Source: Melieria omissa (Eukaryota; Arthropoda; Insecta; Diptera; Ulidiidae). From it: DNA of 64,000 nucleotides. Each line of letters opens with the position of its first letter. The first letter of the stretch is position 1. This document shows, one piece after another, positions 13,649 to 24,842 of the stretch. The notes beneath the pieces were generated by a model, which was given only the letters and a program-made list of their open reading frames with translations, had not been told where the DNA came from and ran no database searches. The stretch is taken from contig OZ020269.1 in the NCBI GenBank assembly GCA_963971225.1, positions 27,011,783-27,075,782 on the forward strand. The letters are read 5' to 3'. Position numbers and translations under genes: made by a program.

Positions 13649-13685
13649 TATAAAACGCTGCACTATGGCGTTTGGCGTATCATTT
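13649..13685 (+). promoter_or_regulatory. TATA box and initiator of the Gly-rich protein gene
   Basis: TATAAAA stands at 13649-13655. About 30 bp downstream is TCATTT (13680-13685), which fits the insect initiator consensus TCAKTY with the start A at 13682. This gives a 5' UTR of about 104 nt to the ATG at 13786. TATA boxes are common in highly expressed, stage-specific fly cuticle and silk-like genes, which suits the product. Confidence 0.7.
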
Positions 13686-13785
13686 GCAGTTTAACATTCA
13701 ACGGATTCGCATACCGGAAACGCGCACAGACACTGTCAGCGGCGTAGTCGACAAACGAAATTACTCACATCTCCTGCAGGCGACA

Positions 13786-15737
13786 ATGGCGAAGTGGTTC
13801 ATTGTGCGTATGGTGCGACGTTGTTGTTGGTGCGACGAACTAATGGATTTCTTGTCTTCCTCGTTTAGCTGAGCTGTCTGCTGTTGGTGGGCGGCAGCGC
13901 CGTGCACGGCAAGCCGACCTTTGGGGGCACAGAACACGTACACATCCGCATCCATCTGCCAGAAGAGGGCGGCCACGGTGGCGGCGGTCACGGTGGCGGC
14001 GGCTACGGTGGTGGCGGCGGCGGCGGCCACGATACGATTATCATTGATGGCGGCGGGCATGGTGGCGGCGGCGGCGGTCATGGACATGGCGGCGGTGGTG
14101 GTGGCGGTCATCATGAGACCATAATTGTGGACGGAGGCGGCGGCGGACATGGACATGGCGGTGGCGGCTATGGCGGTGGCCACGGCGGTGGCGGTCATGG
14201 AGACATAATTGGGCCACTTACCGGCGGTTTGCTGGGCAGCGGCTTCCTTAGTGGTGGCGGCGGTGGTCACGGACATGGCGGCGGTCATGGTGGTGGCGGC
14301 TATGGCGGCGGCGGTGGTGGTCACCATGAGACCATAATTGTCGATGGAGGCGGCGGTGGACATGGACATGGCGGCGGTGGCTACGGAGGCGGCGGACATG
14401 GCGGCGGTCATGGCGGTGGCGGTGCCCAGACGCTCATTATTGCTGATGGAGGCGGTCATGGCGGCGGTGGCGGGGGCGGCTACGGTGGTGGACACGGTGG
14501 TGGACACGGCGGTGGCGCTGCCCAGACGCTCGTTATTGCTGACGGAGGCGGTCATGGCGGCGGCGGCGGTGGCGGCTACGGTGGTGGACACGGTGGTGGA
14601 CACGGCGGTGGCGCTGCCCAGACGCTCGTTATTGCTGACGGAGGCGGTCATGGCGGCGGCGGCGGTGGCGGCTACGGTGGTGGACACGGTGGTGGACACG
14701 GCGGTGGCGGTGCCCAGACGCTCGTTATTGCTGACGGAGGCGGTCATGGCGGCGGCGGTGGCGGCTACGGTGGTGGACACGGCGGTGGCGGTTACAGTGG
14801 CGGACATGGCGGTGGCGGTGCGCAGACACTCATTATTGCTGATGGAGGCGGTCATGGCGGCGGCGGCGGTGGCGGCTACGGTGGTGGACACGGCGGAGGC
14901 GGCGGCGCTACTCATGTGGACACATACGCTGTGATCAAGGAAAGCCATGGCGGCGGCGGCGGCGGCTACAGCTACGGTGGCGGCAGCAGCTCGCATTCGT
15001 TGGCCAATATTGCAGCTGTAGCGGCAACTGCTGGCGCCAGCTCACATGGCGGCGGTGGTGGCTATGGCGGCGGCGGACATGATGAAGCTAAACTTGCTGC
15101 CATAGCAGCAGCAGCAGGCGGCTCTGGACACGGCAGCAGCGGTTACGGTGGTAGTGGTTATGGCGGCGGTGGCGGTCACGATGAAGCCCAACTTGCTGCC
15201 GTAGCAGCAGCGGCAGGTGGCTCAGGACACGGCAGCAGCGGTTATGGCGGCGGCGGTGGCGGTCACGATGAAGCCAAAATTGCTGCCATAGCAGCAGCGG
15301 CAGGTGGCTCAGGACACGGCAGCAGCGGCTACGGTGGTAGCAGTTATAGCAGCAGCGGCTATGGTGGCAGTTACAGCAGCGGCGGCGGTGATGCTCACAT
15401 TGCAGCACTGGCATCCGTGAGTGATTCGCACGGCGGCGGCGGAGGTTATGGCGGTGGTAGCTATGGCGGCGGTGGCGGCGGACACGATGAGGGCCAAATT
15501 GCTGCCATAGCGGCGACATCCAGTGGTGGAGGTTATGGTGGCGGTAGCAGCTATGGTGGCGGTGGCGGTTACGGCGGCGGCCACGACGACTCGGCGATTA
15601 TAGCGGCGGCAGCGGGCAGCTCCGGACACGGCTCCAGCGGTGGTGGCTACAGCTATGCGCCGGCATCAGGCGGCGGTGGCTGGCAATCGGGCGGCGGCGG
15701 CGGCGGCGGCTGGTCGGCATCGGGCGGTTGGAAGTAG
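13786..15737 (+). CDS. Secreted Gly/His-rich structural (cuticle-like) protein, two exons
   Basis: Exon 1 codes only six residues (13786-13803, MAKWFI). A 65-nt phase-0 intron (13804-13868, GTGCGT..TTTAG) follows, and exon 2 (13869-15737) continues LSCLLLVGGSAVHG. The join yields a classic signal peptide with likely cleavage after residue 20. The roughly 628-residue product is nearly all Gly with His, Tyr, Ser and Ala. Its N-terminal half has HETIIVDGGGGGHGHGGGG units, the middle has 32-residue units containing AQTLVIADGGGHGG, and the C-terminal half has DEAKLAAIAAAAGGSGHGSS units. This is the pattern of insect extracellular structural proteins (cuticle, eggshell or silk-like), low-complexity loops alternating with short hydrophobic strands. 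The exact role and ortholog are unknown. A 411-codon antisense frame is a compositional shadow. A tiny signal-peptide exon is usual for insect cuticle genes. Confidence 0.85.
14421..14916 (+). repeat. 96-bp coding tandem repeats inside the Gly-rich gene
   Basis: The block encoding (G/A)AQTL(I/V)IADGGGHGG starts at 14421, 14517, 14613, 14709 and 14817. Spacing is 96, 96, 96 and 108 bp, always a multiple of three. Units two and three are nearly identical at the DNA level while the outer ones differ, which suggests recent unequal exchange or conversion. Copy number is likely polymorphic and could be miscounted in short-read assemblies. Confidence 0.9.
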
Positions 15738-16109
15738 ACACAGGCACACAGCTGCGCGCGAAGCCATAAAATCCTCAATTGCCTGAGTTCCCCAAAGTTT
15801 AAGTTATAAGCACCGCATAAATATGTTTAAAGTACGAACGTCGTAGACATGGCTAAGCAGTAAGCATATTTATTCTAGTCCACTAATGCAGCCGACGCGG
15901 TACGAGCGTCGCTCATCACGCCGACACGCACGCATTCATTCACACGCGCGAACAATCGAATTGCGAGTTGCAAGCGATTCGAATCGTTCGAAAACTTGCA
16001 TCGAAACGCATTTCTTCACCTTAAATTATGCTCGATCACAAATCATTTCAACCACTTTATTGTTTAATTTTGTACTTTATGCTATTTTTATTTTACCATA
16101 AAAGAGACA

Positions 16110-16115
16110 AATAAA
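16110..16115 (+). terminator. Polyadenylation signal AATAAA of the Gly-rich gene
   Basis: The first canonical AATAAA downstream of the stop codon (15737) lies here, giving a 3' UTR of roughly 390-400 nt. No earlier AATAAA was seen. The cleavage site is not identifiable by eye. Confidence 0.55.
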
Positions 16116-16930
16116 TATTTATATAAGAAAATTTATGAAGTTATTGTACAAAGAATTTAGTTGAGGGCACAAATGTGAAGCATATTTGAGACATATGTGA
16201 TATGTGGAAATCGTTGACGAAGAATAGAAGAAGATATTCATATCATATTTTCGAATCTGGATATATTTTGAATCTAATTTAGATCCATCTGATTCAGATC
16301 CATATGAATGAACAGATCATCCATGTGCCATAGTTTCCAAACTTATAGAGTACCAACAGATAGACATACATTTTAGTAGATAAAGATTGAAACAACCCAG
16401 AAAAAATTGAGTGCAATTTGATAAGAAATCCAAATTTTAGTCGAATTTCATTATATTTTTCGATGCAATCTTCTTTTAACTGGATACAATTAATCCCACA
16501 AAACAGTTGATGTTGTTTGATGACATAATAAAAAAGAAAGTATTCAAAGAGCTTGAAAATATGCCTCAATCTTGCTTTGAACTTGTACATTCAAGCCATT
16601 GCCTCAAGAAATAGTTACTGGGACCCAACTTTCAGTGGGCGAGGCAGCAACTCTGAGCCCAGTTCAGTTGGTTTTTCACATTGATTTCATTATTTTCTGA
16701 TCCTGATGGAAGAGCACTTTTCCTTCTTCTTCAATGGATCAGGTTTTCTTGATTTTATTGTTCAAATGATTCAATAATGCTGCTCAATATTCGTTATTGT
16801 TAAGGGTTTTTTTTCAGAGAGTCGCTAACAACTTTTGGGATCAATGGAATAACTTTTGTATTCTTCAGTGCACTCGAGAGCGCTTGCACTCAAAAAGTTT
16901 TAGTTATTCCTTGTGCTCAAATAAGCTTTG
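16116..16930. other. No gene recognised
   Basis: AT-rich sequence between the Gly-rich gene and the satellite-like array. Short scattered repeats of 'gatccat' occur near 16280. No exon or mobile-element boundary is supported. Confidence 0.4.
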
Positions 16931-16939
16931 CACGCAAGT

Positions 16940-19060
16940 CTGAAGTCAATGGGTCCAATAAATCAAATTTTTTAACCCTATGCTGATCCCGTTAGATTTT
17001 GAAAAAATAATGATTATGAGTTATTTCACCAGATTTAAAGTCAAAAGACCGCTTAAATCATGTTTTTCCATACCAAGTCTTAACCCATCCTTGACCCTGT
17101 CAGATTTAGATTTTCGAAAAAAAAATGCAAAACACTTGTCGGTTTATTTATCATTTTAAGCACTTTCCCTAAGTTTAAAGTAAAAAAACGCATTAAGTCA
17201 TGTTTCTCCATACAAACTCTTAACCCATCTTTGCCGCCGCCGGATTTTGATTTTCGAAAAATATAAAAACATTTGTCGGTTTATTTATAATTTGGAGCAC
17301 TTTCACCAAGTTTAAAGTTAAAAAATAAACCATTAAGTCATGTTTCTCCATGCAAACGCTTAACCCATCATTGACCCTGTCAGATTTTGATTTTCGAAAA
17401 AATGAAAAACGTGTATGGAATTATTTAACATTTGAAGTACTTTCACCAAGTTTAAAGTCAAAAGGCTAACAAAATCATGTTCCTTGATACAAACTTTTAA
17501 CCTTTGGATCGTCTCGCTAAATTTCGAACTTCGGAAAATGAAAAATACATGTCGATTTGTTTCTCACTAAGACTACTTCCACTAAATTTGAAGTCAAAAA
17601 CCATTAATTCATGTTTTTTCCACAGTTTCTCCATACAAACTTTTAACCCATCGTTGACCCAGTCAGATTTTGATTTCCAAATAAGTGAAAACAAATGTCG
17701 AATTATTTCACATTTGAAGTACTTTCACCGAGTTTAAAATTAAAATGCACAAACAATCATGTTTCTTCATACAAACATCGTTCATCCCGTTAAATTTCGA
17801 TTTTCGAAAAAATGAAAAAGAAATATGTAAGGGAGAGGGCTGGGGTGTGAACCGGGTTTTGTTTTTCGGCTCTAACTTTTCTCAGAATAAAGATATCGAA
17901 AAATCGAAGATACCGTTGGAAAGGTGAATATATAACGCAACTTTGTTATGAAGACAGATTACCGTTTTGATTGAAATTTAACTCTCTACGTCCAATTTTC
18001 TAAGAACGTGATTTTTCGCTTTTTCAAAAAAGTGGCTGGGTTGTGAACCATCTGGAAAATCCCTATTAAAGTCAGAAAATACGAAGAAAACACCCATAAT
18101 TTTTAAGTACATTGAGAATTTATTTAATCAGGAAGCCTCAAGAGGTGAAAAAAAGTTATAATGACGCCTCTTAGGCCAAAAAATCGCAATGAATGAAACT
18201 GCTCAATTTTTTAAATTTTCATCCTAATCTGTGTCGGAATGTTTGCATGTGAAATACGAACGTGTTCTCGTATTGGCTCACTTCAAGTGAACACAACGAA
18301 ATCGAGTTAAATTATATAAAATGACTTTATTTTAATATATCCGTCCATATTTGACAGTGTTAGAACAAATGTAGTACGAAAAACAGGTGGTTCATAACCC
18401 AGCCACCTCAGTGGTTCACAGCCCAACCACGATGCCATTTTGGAAACTTTAAAATAAACGACACTTCCAATCATAATTCGACATAAACAAATATTGCATC
18501 GTAAAATAGAATCAAAACACTAAATAAACATGTATTACACTGACCATTTTGCAATAAGCTCAGTCACTTGGATAACACTTTGAAAAAAAGCAAACAAGTT
18601 TTCGCAGTCGATTTTCAAACACGATGTCTTTCAAACTCGATTGCTGCCACAAGCAATACGTGTTTTTACTTCGGTGTAACCACAAAAGCAGAGTCATATC
18701 ATAAGACAAACTTGACAGTTGAAAGATTGGCGATATGTCAATTAGGGAAAGAAAAAACGGCAATGGTTCACACCCCAGCCTGGTTCACAACCCAGCCCTC
18801 TCCCTTACGTGTTTTTTATTCAATTATTTTTGGTTTCAAGTGTTTTCACTTATTTTGAAGTTAATATTCCCATTGGTCCCACCTTAACCCATTGTTGACC
18901 CCTTTCAATTCTGATTTTCGAAAAACTTGAAAATACGTATTTTTGATTAGATGTGTTCTCACCAAGTTTGAAATCAATAGGCCCATTAAATCAAGTTTCT
19001 TTATGCAAAATATCAACTCATAGTTTACCCTTTTAGACCTTGAATTTCAAAAAATTGCGT
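16940..19060. repeat. Satellite-like array of about 140-bp units, interrupted
   Basis: The anchor 'tcatgttt(c/t)tccatac' recurs near 17059, 17199, 17339, 17476, 17610 and 17758. Each is followed by 'taacccatc.ttgaccc', 'cagattttgattttcgaaaa' and 'ttt.accaagtttaaagt'. Recognisable units also stand before 17059 and again from about 18810 to 19060. Spacing is 134-148 bp. The array is split by a 982-bp insertion at 17827-18808. Units are diverged, so it is not freshly amplified. Confidence 0.8.
17827..18808. mobile_element. Unclassified 982-bp inverted-repeat element with reiterated motif
   Basis: The ends are 27-bp inverted repeats with one mismatch, starting GTAAGGGAGAGGGCTGGG. A core like TGGCTGGGTTGTGAACCA occurs six times: two forward copies in the left part (about 17837-17853, 18032-18050) and four reverse copies in the right part (18387-18406, 18411-18430, 18764-18780, 18781-18798). 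The insertion splits a unit of a 140-bp tandem array, which proves mobility or duplication. I could not define a target duplication, and the interior shows no transposase. It could be a MITE or foldback element. The superfamily is unknown. Confidence 0.7.
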
Positions 19061-19289
19061 CTCAGTGGAGGTTCATTTTTCAAGATGTATTTACTGTTAA
19101 ATTTTGATGTTTGCAGCTTTAGAAGTTTGGGCTGGGCGATGATGATCAGTGGATCAGTCAGTCAGTCAGTCAGTCAAGTCAAGTCAAGTCAATGATAAAT
19201 TAAAATAAATAAATTCAAATAAGATTAAATAAATTATTTCACGTACAAAAATTTACAATAAAAAATATTAGAATATGAAAAATGCTTAA

Positions 19290-19605
19290 AAATTAATCTC
19301 ATCTTTGACTTCAACTTTAATGCCTCAATGCAAGTTTTAAGTGATTATGATAAAAAAATCTATGAGAAAAAAAAGATTAGAATCTGAAAAATTCTTAGGG
19401 GGTTCTTAAAAATCAACTACAAATCTTCAATTTTCGAAAATTTTCTATTGATCGCATCTCTGGTTTCAACTTTAATACTTAAATGCAAGTTTTATGTGAC
19501 TATGAAAAAGAATCTACAAGAAAAAACGATTTTCGAAAATTGTTCTATTGATTACTCTAACTCCAACTTTAATGCCTCAATGCAAGTTTTAAGTGATTAT
19601 GAAAT
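19290..19605. repeat. Three tandem units of roughly 100-150 bp
   Basis: The block 'caactttaatgcctcaatgcaagttttaagtgattatga' (with variants) appears near 19310, 19460 and 19560. In two of them 'cttcaattttcgaaaa' or 'gattttcgaaaattgttctattgat' follows. A (GTCA)n tract stands just before, at 19156-19193. Non-coding. Confidence 0.6.
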
Positions 19606-21240
19606 GTTTTTATAGTTGGCCAAATATTCGCTCACAACTCCAACTCTGACCAGCGGCCGTCCGCCCACAACGCCCACTCTTTGCCGGCATTAGTTGGCCG
19701 CATGAGCGAATACAAGAAAGCAATTGGCTGCCAATTGTGCATAATCATAATTTGCGTGGCCGCCGGCTGCAGAGCTACGAGAGCCGCATTCGACTACAAA
19801 GCGCATATTAGTTGTCATGCGATGCGATGCCATAATGAAGTGAAAGGGCGGGCGGGGGGCCTTGGTTCATTATTTGCGCGCTGAAGCGATTTGGGCACAC
19901 AAAGTGGCAGCATGAGTGGCGCTTTCGTCATTCGACATCAGCGACGCGCTGCTTCAAAATTGAAAACCCACTACAGCGGCGTAATTACGACAACACAGCA
20001 GATAAGGCACACCGCTGCTGCAGTAGCAGCAAAAACAACAACAACACATTGCATTGTTCATGTGTCAGCAGCAACGGCAGCCACAACATTATTAGATCAT
20101 AAGGCAGATTCGTAATGAAACGCAATGTAGCCGCAATTGTTGTTGTTGCTGCCGCAGTCACTTAATTCGCACGTTGACGACGTAATAAACGCAAAATTTG
20201 ATGGCGCCAGCGCAGCAGCAGCAGCAGCAACTACAACAAAAAGCTGTTCAACTTTACAGCAGCGCTTTGCTGTCGCTGAGTTAGTCTTTGCCGAAAGCAT
20301 TTCCTCGTTATCTCCGTTTCGTTTTGACGCTATTGTTGTTATTACTTTTTGTTGTTGTGTTACACTTTAAAGCGAGTGCGGCCGGTGTGTGTCGACCACG
20401 CGCTTTCAATAGAAATGTGCACATTAAAATGACGAAACAGCCATCGCTATCGCAATAAAGTGCAACTTAAATGGCGATAAAAAATTCGCCAAACAAAATG
20501 TGCAAAACAAGCAACAAAAAAAAAAAATGGCCAAAACACCAACTCAACAATGGCCATTAAGATTGGCAAAAGTTCAGCTGTGACAATGTCATCTGCAACC
20601 CAGCAGTTAGACAAGTGCATGTGTATTGGTTTGTGTGTGTGTGTGTGGCTAACAACTTTCCACAACATTATTGCAATTTTTTATTATCTGCGCAAAATGT
20701 CGGCTAGTTTTGCAATTTGCTGTCAATTTGCAGGCTAGTTCGTGTGTCACGTGTGTGTGTGTGTGTGTTGGAGTTGTTCAAGTGTGAAATGTAATGGTGA
20801 CAAGTTTGATGTGTCAGTTTCGTGGTTTTAATTGCTTTGTGGCCTCTGAACGATTGCCTCGTCATTGCAAAGACGTGAAAACACTTTCGTTTTTTTCTGC
20901 ACATAGCAGCTTTGAAAAGCGCTGGAGGCGTTCGTTGACATGTCTGTTCAGTCATATCGGTTGTCTTTGAAGTTGGCGATAGACACTATTGTCGATTTGT
21001 AGTGCATGAACTTGGTGGGGGAAAATTAAAAGTCCGCATTTGTATCAATGAAACAGCTTTGTTAAAAAATATACATAAGTTTATTATTCCATTCAGAACT
21101 GAGTCCCAGTTTATTGAGAAATTGTTTTATTGAAATGAAATGAATTATTTTAAGATTTCGGTCTACGACCTTAAAAGGTCCAGATGGTGAAAAAATTAAA
21201 GTCGAATGACCATCATTCACCTCGTAAATTCCATCAATGG
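19606..21240. other. No gene recognised; CAG/CAA and TG tracts
   Basis: GC content rises between 19650 and 20450 with CAG/CAA runs, and TG microsatellites lie near 20630-20650 and 20745-20770. Short frames overlap on both strands and have no recognisable similarity. This could be regulatory or 5' UTR DNA of an unseen gene. Nothing specific can be supported. Confidence 0.35.
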
Positions 21241-21249
21241 AAACAAAAT

Positions 21250-21815
21250 TAACTGAAAGTCAACCAACTAGCAAAATTATCATTTTTGGATTGAAGAGAA
21301 TCCACTAGAATTCAACATGAGGCATCGTTACATCCACAAAAACTCACTGTTTGGTGTACTTTATGATCCCAAAGAATCGTTGATCCTTACTTCTTCAGTG
21401 ATGAGGCATATTTTTGGCCCAACGCGGGTATCAGTAAGCAAAATTACCTCATTTGAAGTGAAGAGAATCCACTAGAATTCACCATAAGGCACAAAAACCC
21501 ACTGTTTGATACGATTGATGTATCAATGGATTTCTTACTTATTCAGTTATAAGGCCCATTCCTGACTCAATTTGCGTGTGAATAAGAAAAAGTGCTGCAT
21601 TTGAAGAGAAGGGAATTAACGATAGATTCACGAGACATTGTTAAATCCACAAAAGTTCATTGTTTGAAGTGCTTTATGGGCCGCAAGAATCGTTGGTTCT
21701 TAGTTTTTCAGTGATGAGGCCCTTTTTGGCTTATTGGGCGTGTCAATGAGCAAAATTCCTGAATTTGAAGTGAAGAGGATCGACTAGAATTCACCAGAGT
21801 CCTTGATGCCAATTA
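21250..21815 (+). pseudogene. Tandemly multiplied fragment of a Tc1/mariner-type transposase
   Basis: About four head-to-tail degenerate units of roughly 150-165 bp are present (anchors near 21290, 21457, 21600 and 21757). They translate with stops and shifts to pieces such as HPQKLTVWCTL, RIVDPYFFSDEAYFWPNAG, ISKQNYLI and SEENPLEF. In intact insect transposases of this group the order is FSDEAHF..NKQN..SENP..HP..VTVWC..GGI.GPYFF. Here the PYF end of one unit runs directly into the FSDEA start of the next, so the fragment itself was tandemly duplicated. In-frame stops make it non-functional. Confidence 0.7.
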
Positions 21816-23784
21816 TTTCGTGTCCCAATCGAATGAAACGTTGAGTGAAGACATGATTGAAGGGAACATTTGGAGAACGGTTTTTTTTCTCGAAAATCGA
21901 TTGGTGTTCTCAAAGGTATTTGTTGGACCAGAGTTTTGGCCCAAGTTTTAAAAATTTTTTAAATTCATTGAGCACGGAGCACTAATGACCGTTTCTGGTG
22001 GTTCGAATTCAAAGCGAGGTTTTACTTTTTCTTTTGCACTTTTTTTTAGTTCCTAGAATAGTTTTACATATATACAGTTTTATATAATACTAGCCGATTA
22101 ACGATATGGTTGCTGTCATATGACAAAACTCTAAAAAACAGGGTCCGGTTTTATGTTTTATCTAAAACCAAAACTAATCCAATAATCCAAAAATTATTAT
22201 AAATTGCTGTAGACATTTCCACACAAAAGACTAAGAAAAGAAATCGATAAATTAAAAATTTCAACTTACCTCATTGAAAACCTGCAGCGACAGGGTCTTT
22301 CTTGCTGTCATTTGAGCATTCGTGGTGTTGTCATATTAAAATAACTATTTGAAAAGCGCATTTTACTGATTGTCAGCAAAAAATGCCAGCAACACTTTTA
22401 TTTACTACACTGAACATTGTTAACTGTCGATTTTATTTAGTTGAAAAATGCCACAGAGAATAACAACACTGATGAACTTGCAGCAAGCTTTTAAGACAAC
22501 AACAACAACAACAACAATAAAAAATCCATTATCAGCGGCTAACGTTCTTTGTGCGGAAATATAATAGAAATGATATTAGCAGCACAGTTTACACAGTTTG
22601 TTTCACGCAGTTTGCAGTTCGACGAAGCAACGCAGGAGCAGTTTTCGTTGTATTGGAAGCATTTGTGTTGCGGTGCTGGTGGGCGGTGCCACATGCTGTT
22701 CTCGCAACGTACGAGTATGTATGTTGTGTTATGTAATCAGCTTTTGCCAACAACAAATCGCATTGCTGTAGAGGTCGTCATTCATGGCAACGATTATCGG
22801 TGAAAATCACAAAAAACATGCTTTGCTTTTTCGCACACCTAACCATCGGTTACAATGGCAAAAAAATAATTCCAGCAATTTTGCACAATGGCATTTTGAC
22901 ATTGTGTTGGCACGTGTGGGGTGTTAAGATTTTGTTATTGTTGTTTCAATTCCTAAAGGCGAAGACTTCAACTGAATTCGTTGCTATTAGTTTTGCCTTC
23001 GAAAATGTTGCAGCAACACACATTTCAGTGACTAATTAGAGCGTAGTGTGAGTGTGAGTGTGTTTGTGTTGTTGCATGACTGACAGCAAAATTCAATTAG
23101 TCTTTAAATGACACAACGACAGAGGTAAAATTCGTAATGCATCAACAATTTCAACTTTACTATGAAATTGGACATTCGACATCTTGAGTTCTTAAAATAC
23201 ACAAACTTGCACAATCAAACGAATGTTGCGAGAATGTTTGAGATGAGATTTCAACAGATTAAGAAAATAAATAAAAAAAAATAATAAAAAAAATAATAAT
23301 AAAAAATAATAAAAAAATAATAATAATAAAACTTAATAAGTAAATAAAGATTCCATCATTCCGTCTCCCGTACCTCGATGGCATCAAACTAGGTTTAGCT
23401 TGATACCAAACCAGTGGCGCACACAAAATATCATATTGGGGGATTTTGTTTACAACTTTAGAGAAATGTATCATTTGAAACCATATTTTGTACCAGCAAT
23501 TTTGGTGTTTTGGGGGCGGTTTTAAATATCAAAACCCCCTTTGTACTTCACTGATCCAAACTAAGCTTTAAGGCTAAAAGTTTTGAAGAAGAAAAAGAAA
23601 GGAACAAGGTGGGGTCTGTAGCCACTTATCATTTTCTGGTGAAAGAGTCAATTCTCCTCTACGGCCTGTTGTAATATGATGAAATAAGGAAATTTCCCTC
23701 GGTCCTCGTCACCGGAGCTATCCGATTCACTCCTACCAAGACACGTTGGACCCTCTTAGTTCGATCTCGTCGAAACTTCTTGCC
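21816..23784. other. No gene recognised
   Basis: Mostly AT-rich. A CAA run lies near 22495-22520 and an almost pure A/T segment at 23262-23345. Two overlapping short frames near 22550-22800 have no recognisable similarity. Confidence 0.4.
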
Positions 23785-24007
23785 GGACAGTCGTCCAAGT
23801 TGATTGCTATTCGGTTACATGTCATCGAGAAATTCTCTGAGACTGACATTGGTCACTCTAAGATGCACTCTAAGTTCTCAGAACGACAAAGCCTATGTTC
23901 AAGGAAGTTTTGATGTCCAGCTAAAGCATCTTAAAATGACCAATGTCAGCCTCAGAGAACTTCTCGATCACATGTAACCGAACAGCAATCAACTTGGTGG
24001 ACTGTCC
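23785..24007. repeat. Long imperfect hairpin, 82-nt arms and 59-nt loop
   Basis: The left arm (23785-23866, starting GGACAGTCGTCCAAGTTGAT) is the reverse complement, with scattered mismatches, of the right arm (23926-24007). The loop is 23867-23925. The arms remain roughly 90% complementary by eye while surrounding DNA is decayed. A transcript would form a stem suitable for Dicer-2 processing into hairpin siRNAs. It lies just upstream of a decayed retrotransposon RNase H fragment and may derive from it. Confidence 0.8.
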
Positions 24008-24078
24008 AATTGCCATACACGGAAATATCTAGTAGGAGAACTGGGTAAACGGCCGGCAATCGCTTTCCAATACATTAG

Positions 24079-24318
24079 AGATCTTCATTGACAGCTCGAA
24101 TATGGAAAACAAGGTCGACTAAGGAGTGTTCTCTGAAAAGTTGGGGATTAGTTTATCTTCTTTCTTTCATAGTTTTTCAAGCAGAAACCATGGCAAAACT
24201 GCTATAGTTGGCTACGAGGAATCAGTATTGATACCTCTAGAATTTGTATTTCCTTAGTTAATCAGGCGACCATTAAGTCATTTAACTGCGTCTACAACTC
24301 TACAAAACTAGTCGAATA
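24079..24318 (+). pseudogene. Decayed RNase H domain of a non-LTR retrotransposon
   Basis: Interrupted translation gives IFIDSSNMENKVD, a stop, GVFSEKLGI, then VFQAETMAK and later IFLVNQATIKSF. These align in order with the RNase H signature blocks TDGS, FQAE and DSQA(A/T)IK seen intact in the element at 49345-54447, but the sequence is too diverged to be the same family copy. The first catalytic Asp is retained. Stops and a shift make it dead. Flanking RT sequence was not recognised. Confidence 0.6.
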
Positions 24319-24319
24319 A

Positions 24320-24465
24320 TTTATCGTACTTCTTCAAAACTGGTCGCCAGATACCTTGTACCTTTTTTTTACTCAAACAAACGCGTAGGGGATGATGATC
24401 CCTATTAATGCTATGAATAACTTTTCATACTTCTTCAAAACTGGTCGTCAAATTCCTTGCAGCTT
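24320..24465. repeat. Direct repeat of a roughly 45-bp block
   Basis: 'tacttcttcaaaactggtcg(c/t)ca' followed by a diverged 'ga/aatt' and 'accttg/ccttg' occurs near 24329 and 24430, about 100 bp apart. Non-coding and of unknown origin. Confidence 0.55.
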
Positions 24466-24781
24466 TGAATAACTTATCGAAGCCAAGTATGAACCTCACT
24501 ACGTTCCTGGTCCCAGAGGCATCATCGGCCATTGTTGAGTTGAAAAACTGGCCAAAAATAGTACTTCGTTTCCGTACATAATTAAATCGATGTCTGACGT
24601 CTGTCAATTTAAACTTTAAATTTAGCTTATGGCTTCTTTTCAACATTCATGCCATTGTTCTTTGTCCTTCCATTTCTTAGCCTCTGCACATTCCATTGTA
24701 ATAACGCGCCACTTACTGCCTCAGCATCTCAGCTCTCACGGTGCCACTTTGTTTTGCCAATTTCATTTTGCGCATATGGCA

Positions 24782-24842
24782 CTGTATTTTCTCTTGTGTG
24801 TTGAAGGAGATCAAAACCTTCAACACACAAGAGAAAATACAG
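24782..24842. repeat. Perfect 26-bp inverted repeat with 9-nt loop
   Basis: The left arm 24782-24807 (starting CTGTATTTTCTCTTGTGTGT) is the exact reverse complement of the right arm 24817-24842, with AGATCAAAA between. There is not one mismatch, and pairing stops abruptly at both ends. This is unusual against diverged surroundings. It could be a recent foldback duplication, a small-RNA precursor, a cruciform-forming site or an assembly or cloning artefact. Confidence 0.9.

Noticed and set aside
13761..14996. 411-codon Ala/Thr/Met-rich frame on the minus strand
   Set aside because: It is exactly antisense to the Gly-rich gene. GGC/GGT codon runs read backwards give GCC/ACC, so it is a compositional shadow with no promoter or splice context.
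16940..19060. CRISPR-like spacer array
   Set aside because: Units are about 140 bp and diverged throughout, not short identical repeats with unique spacers, and the DNA is eukaryotic.
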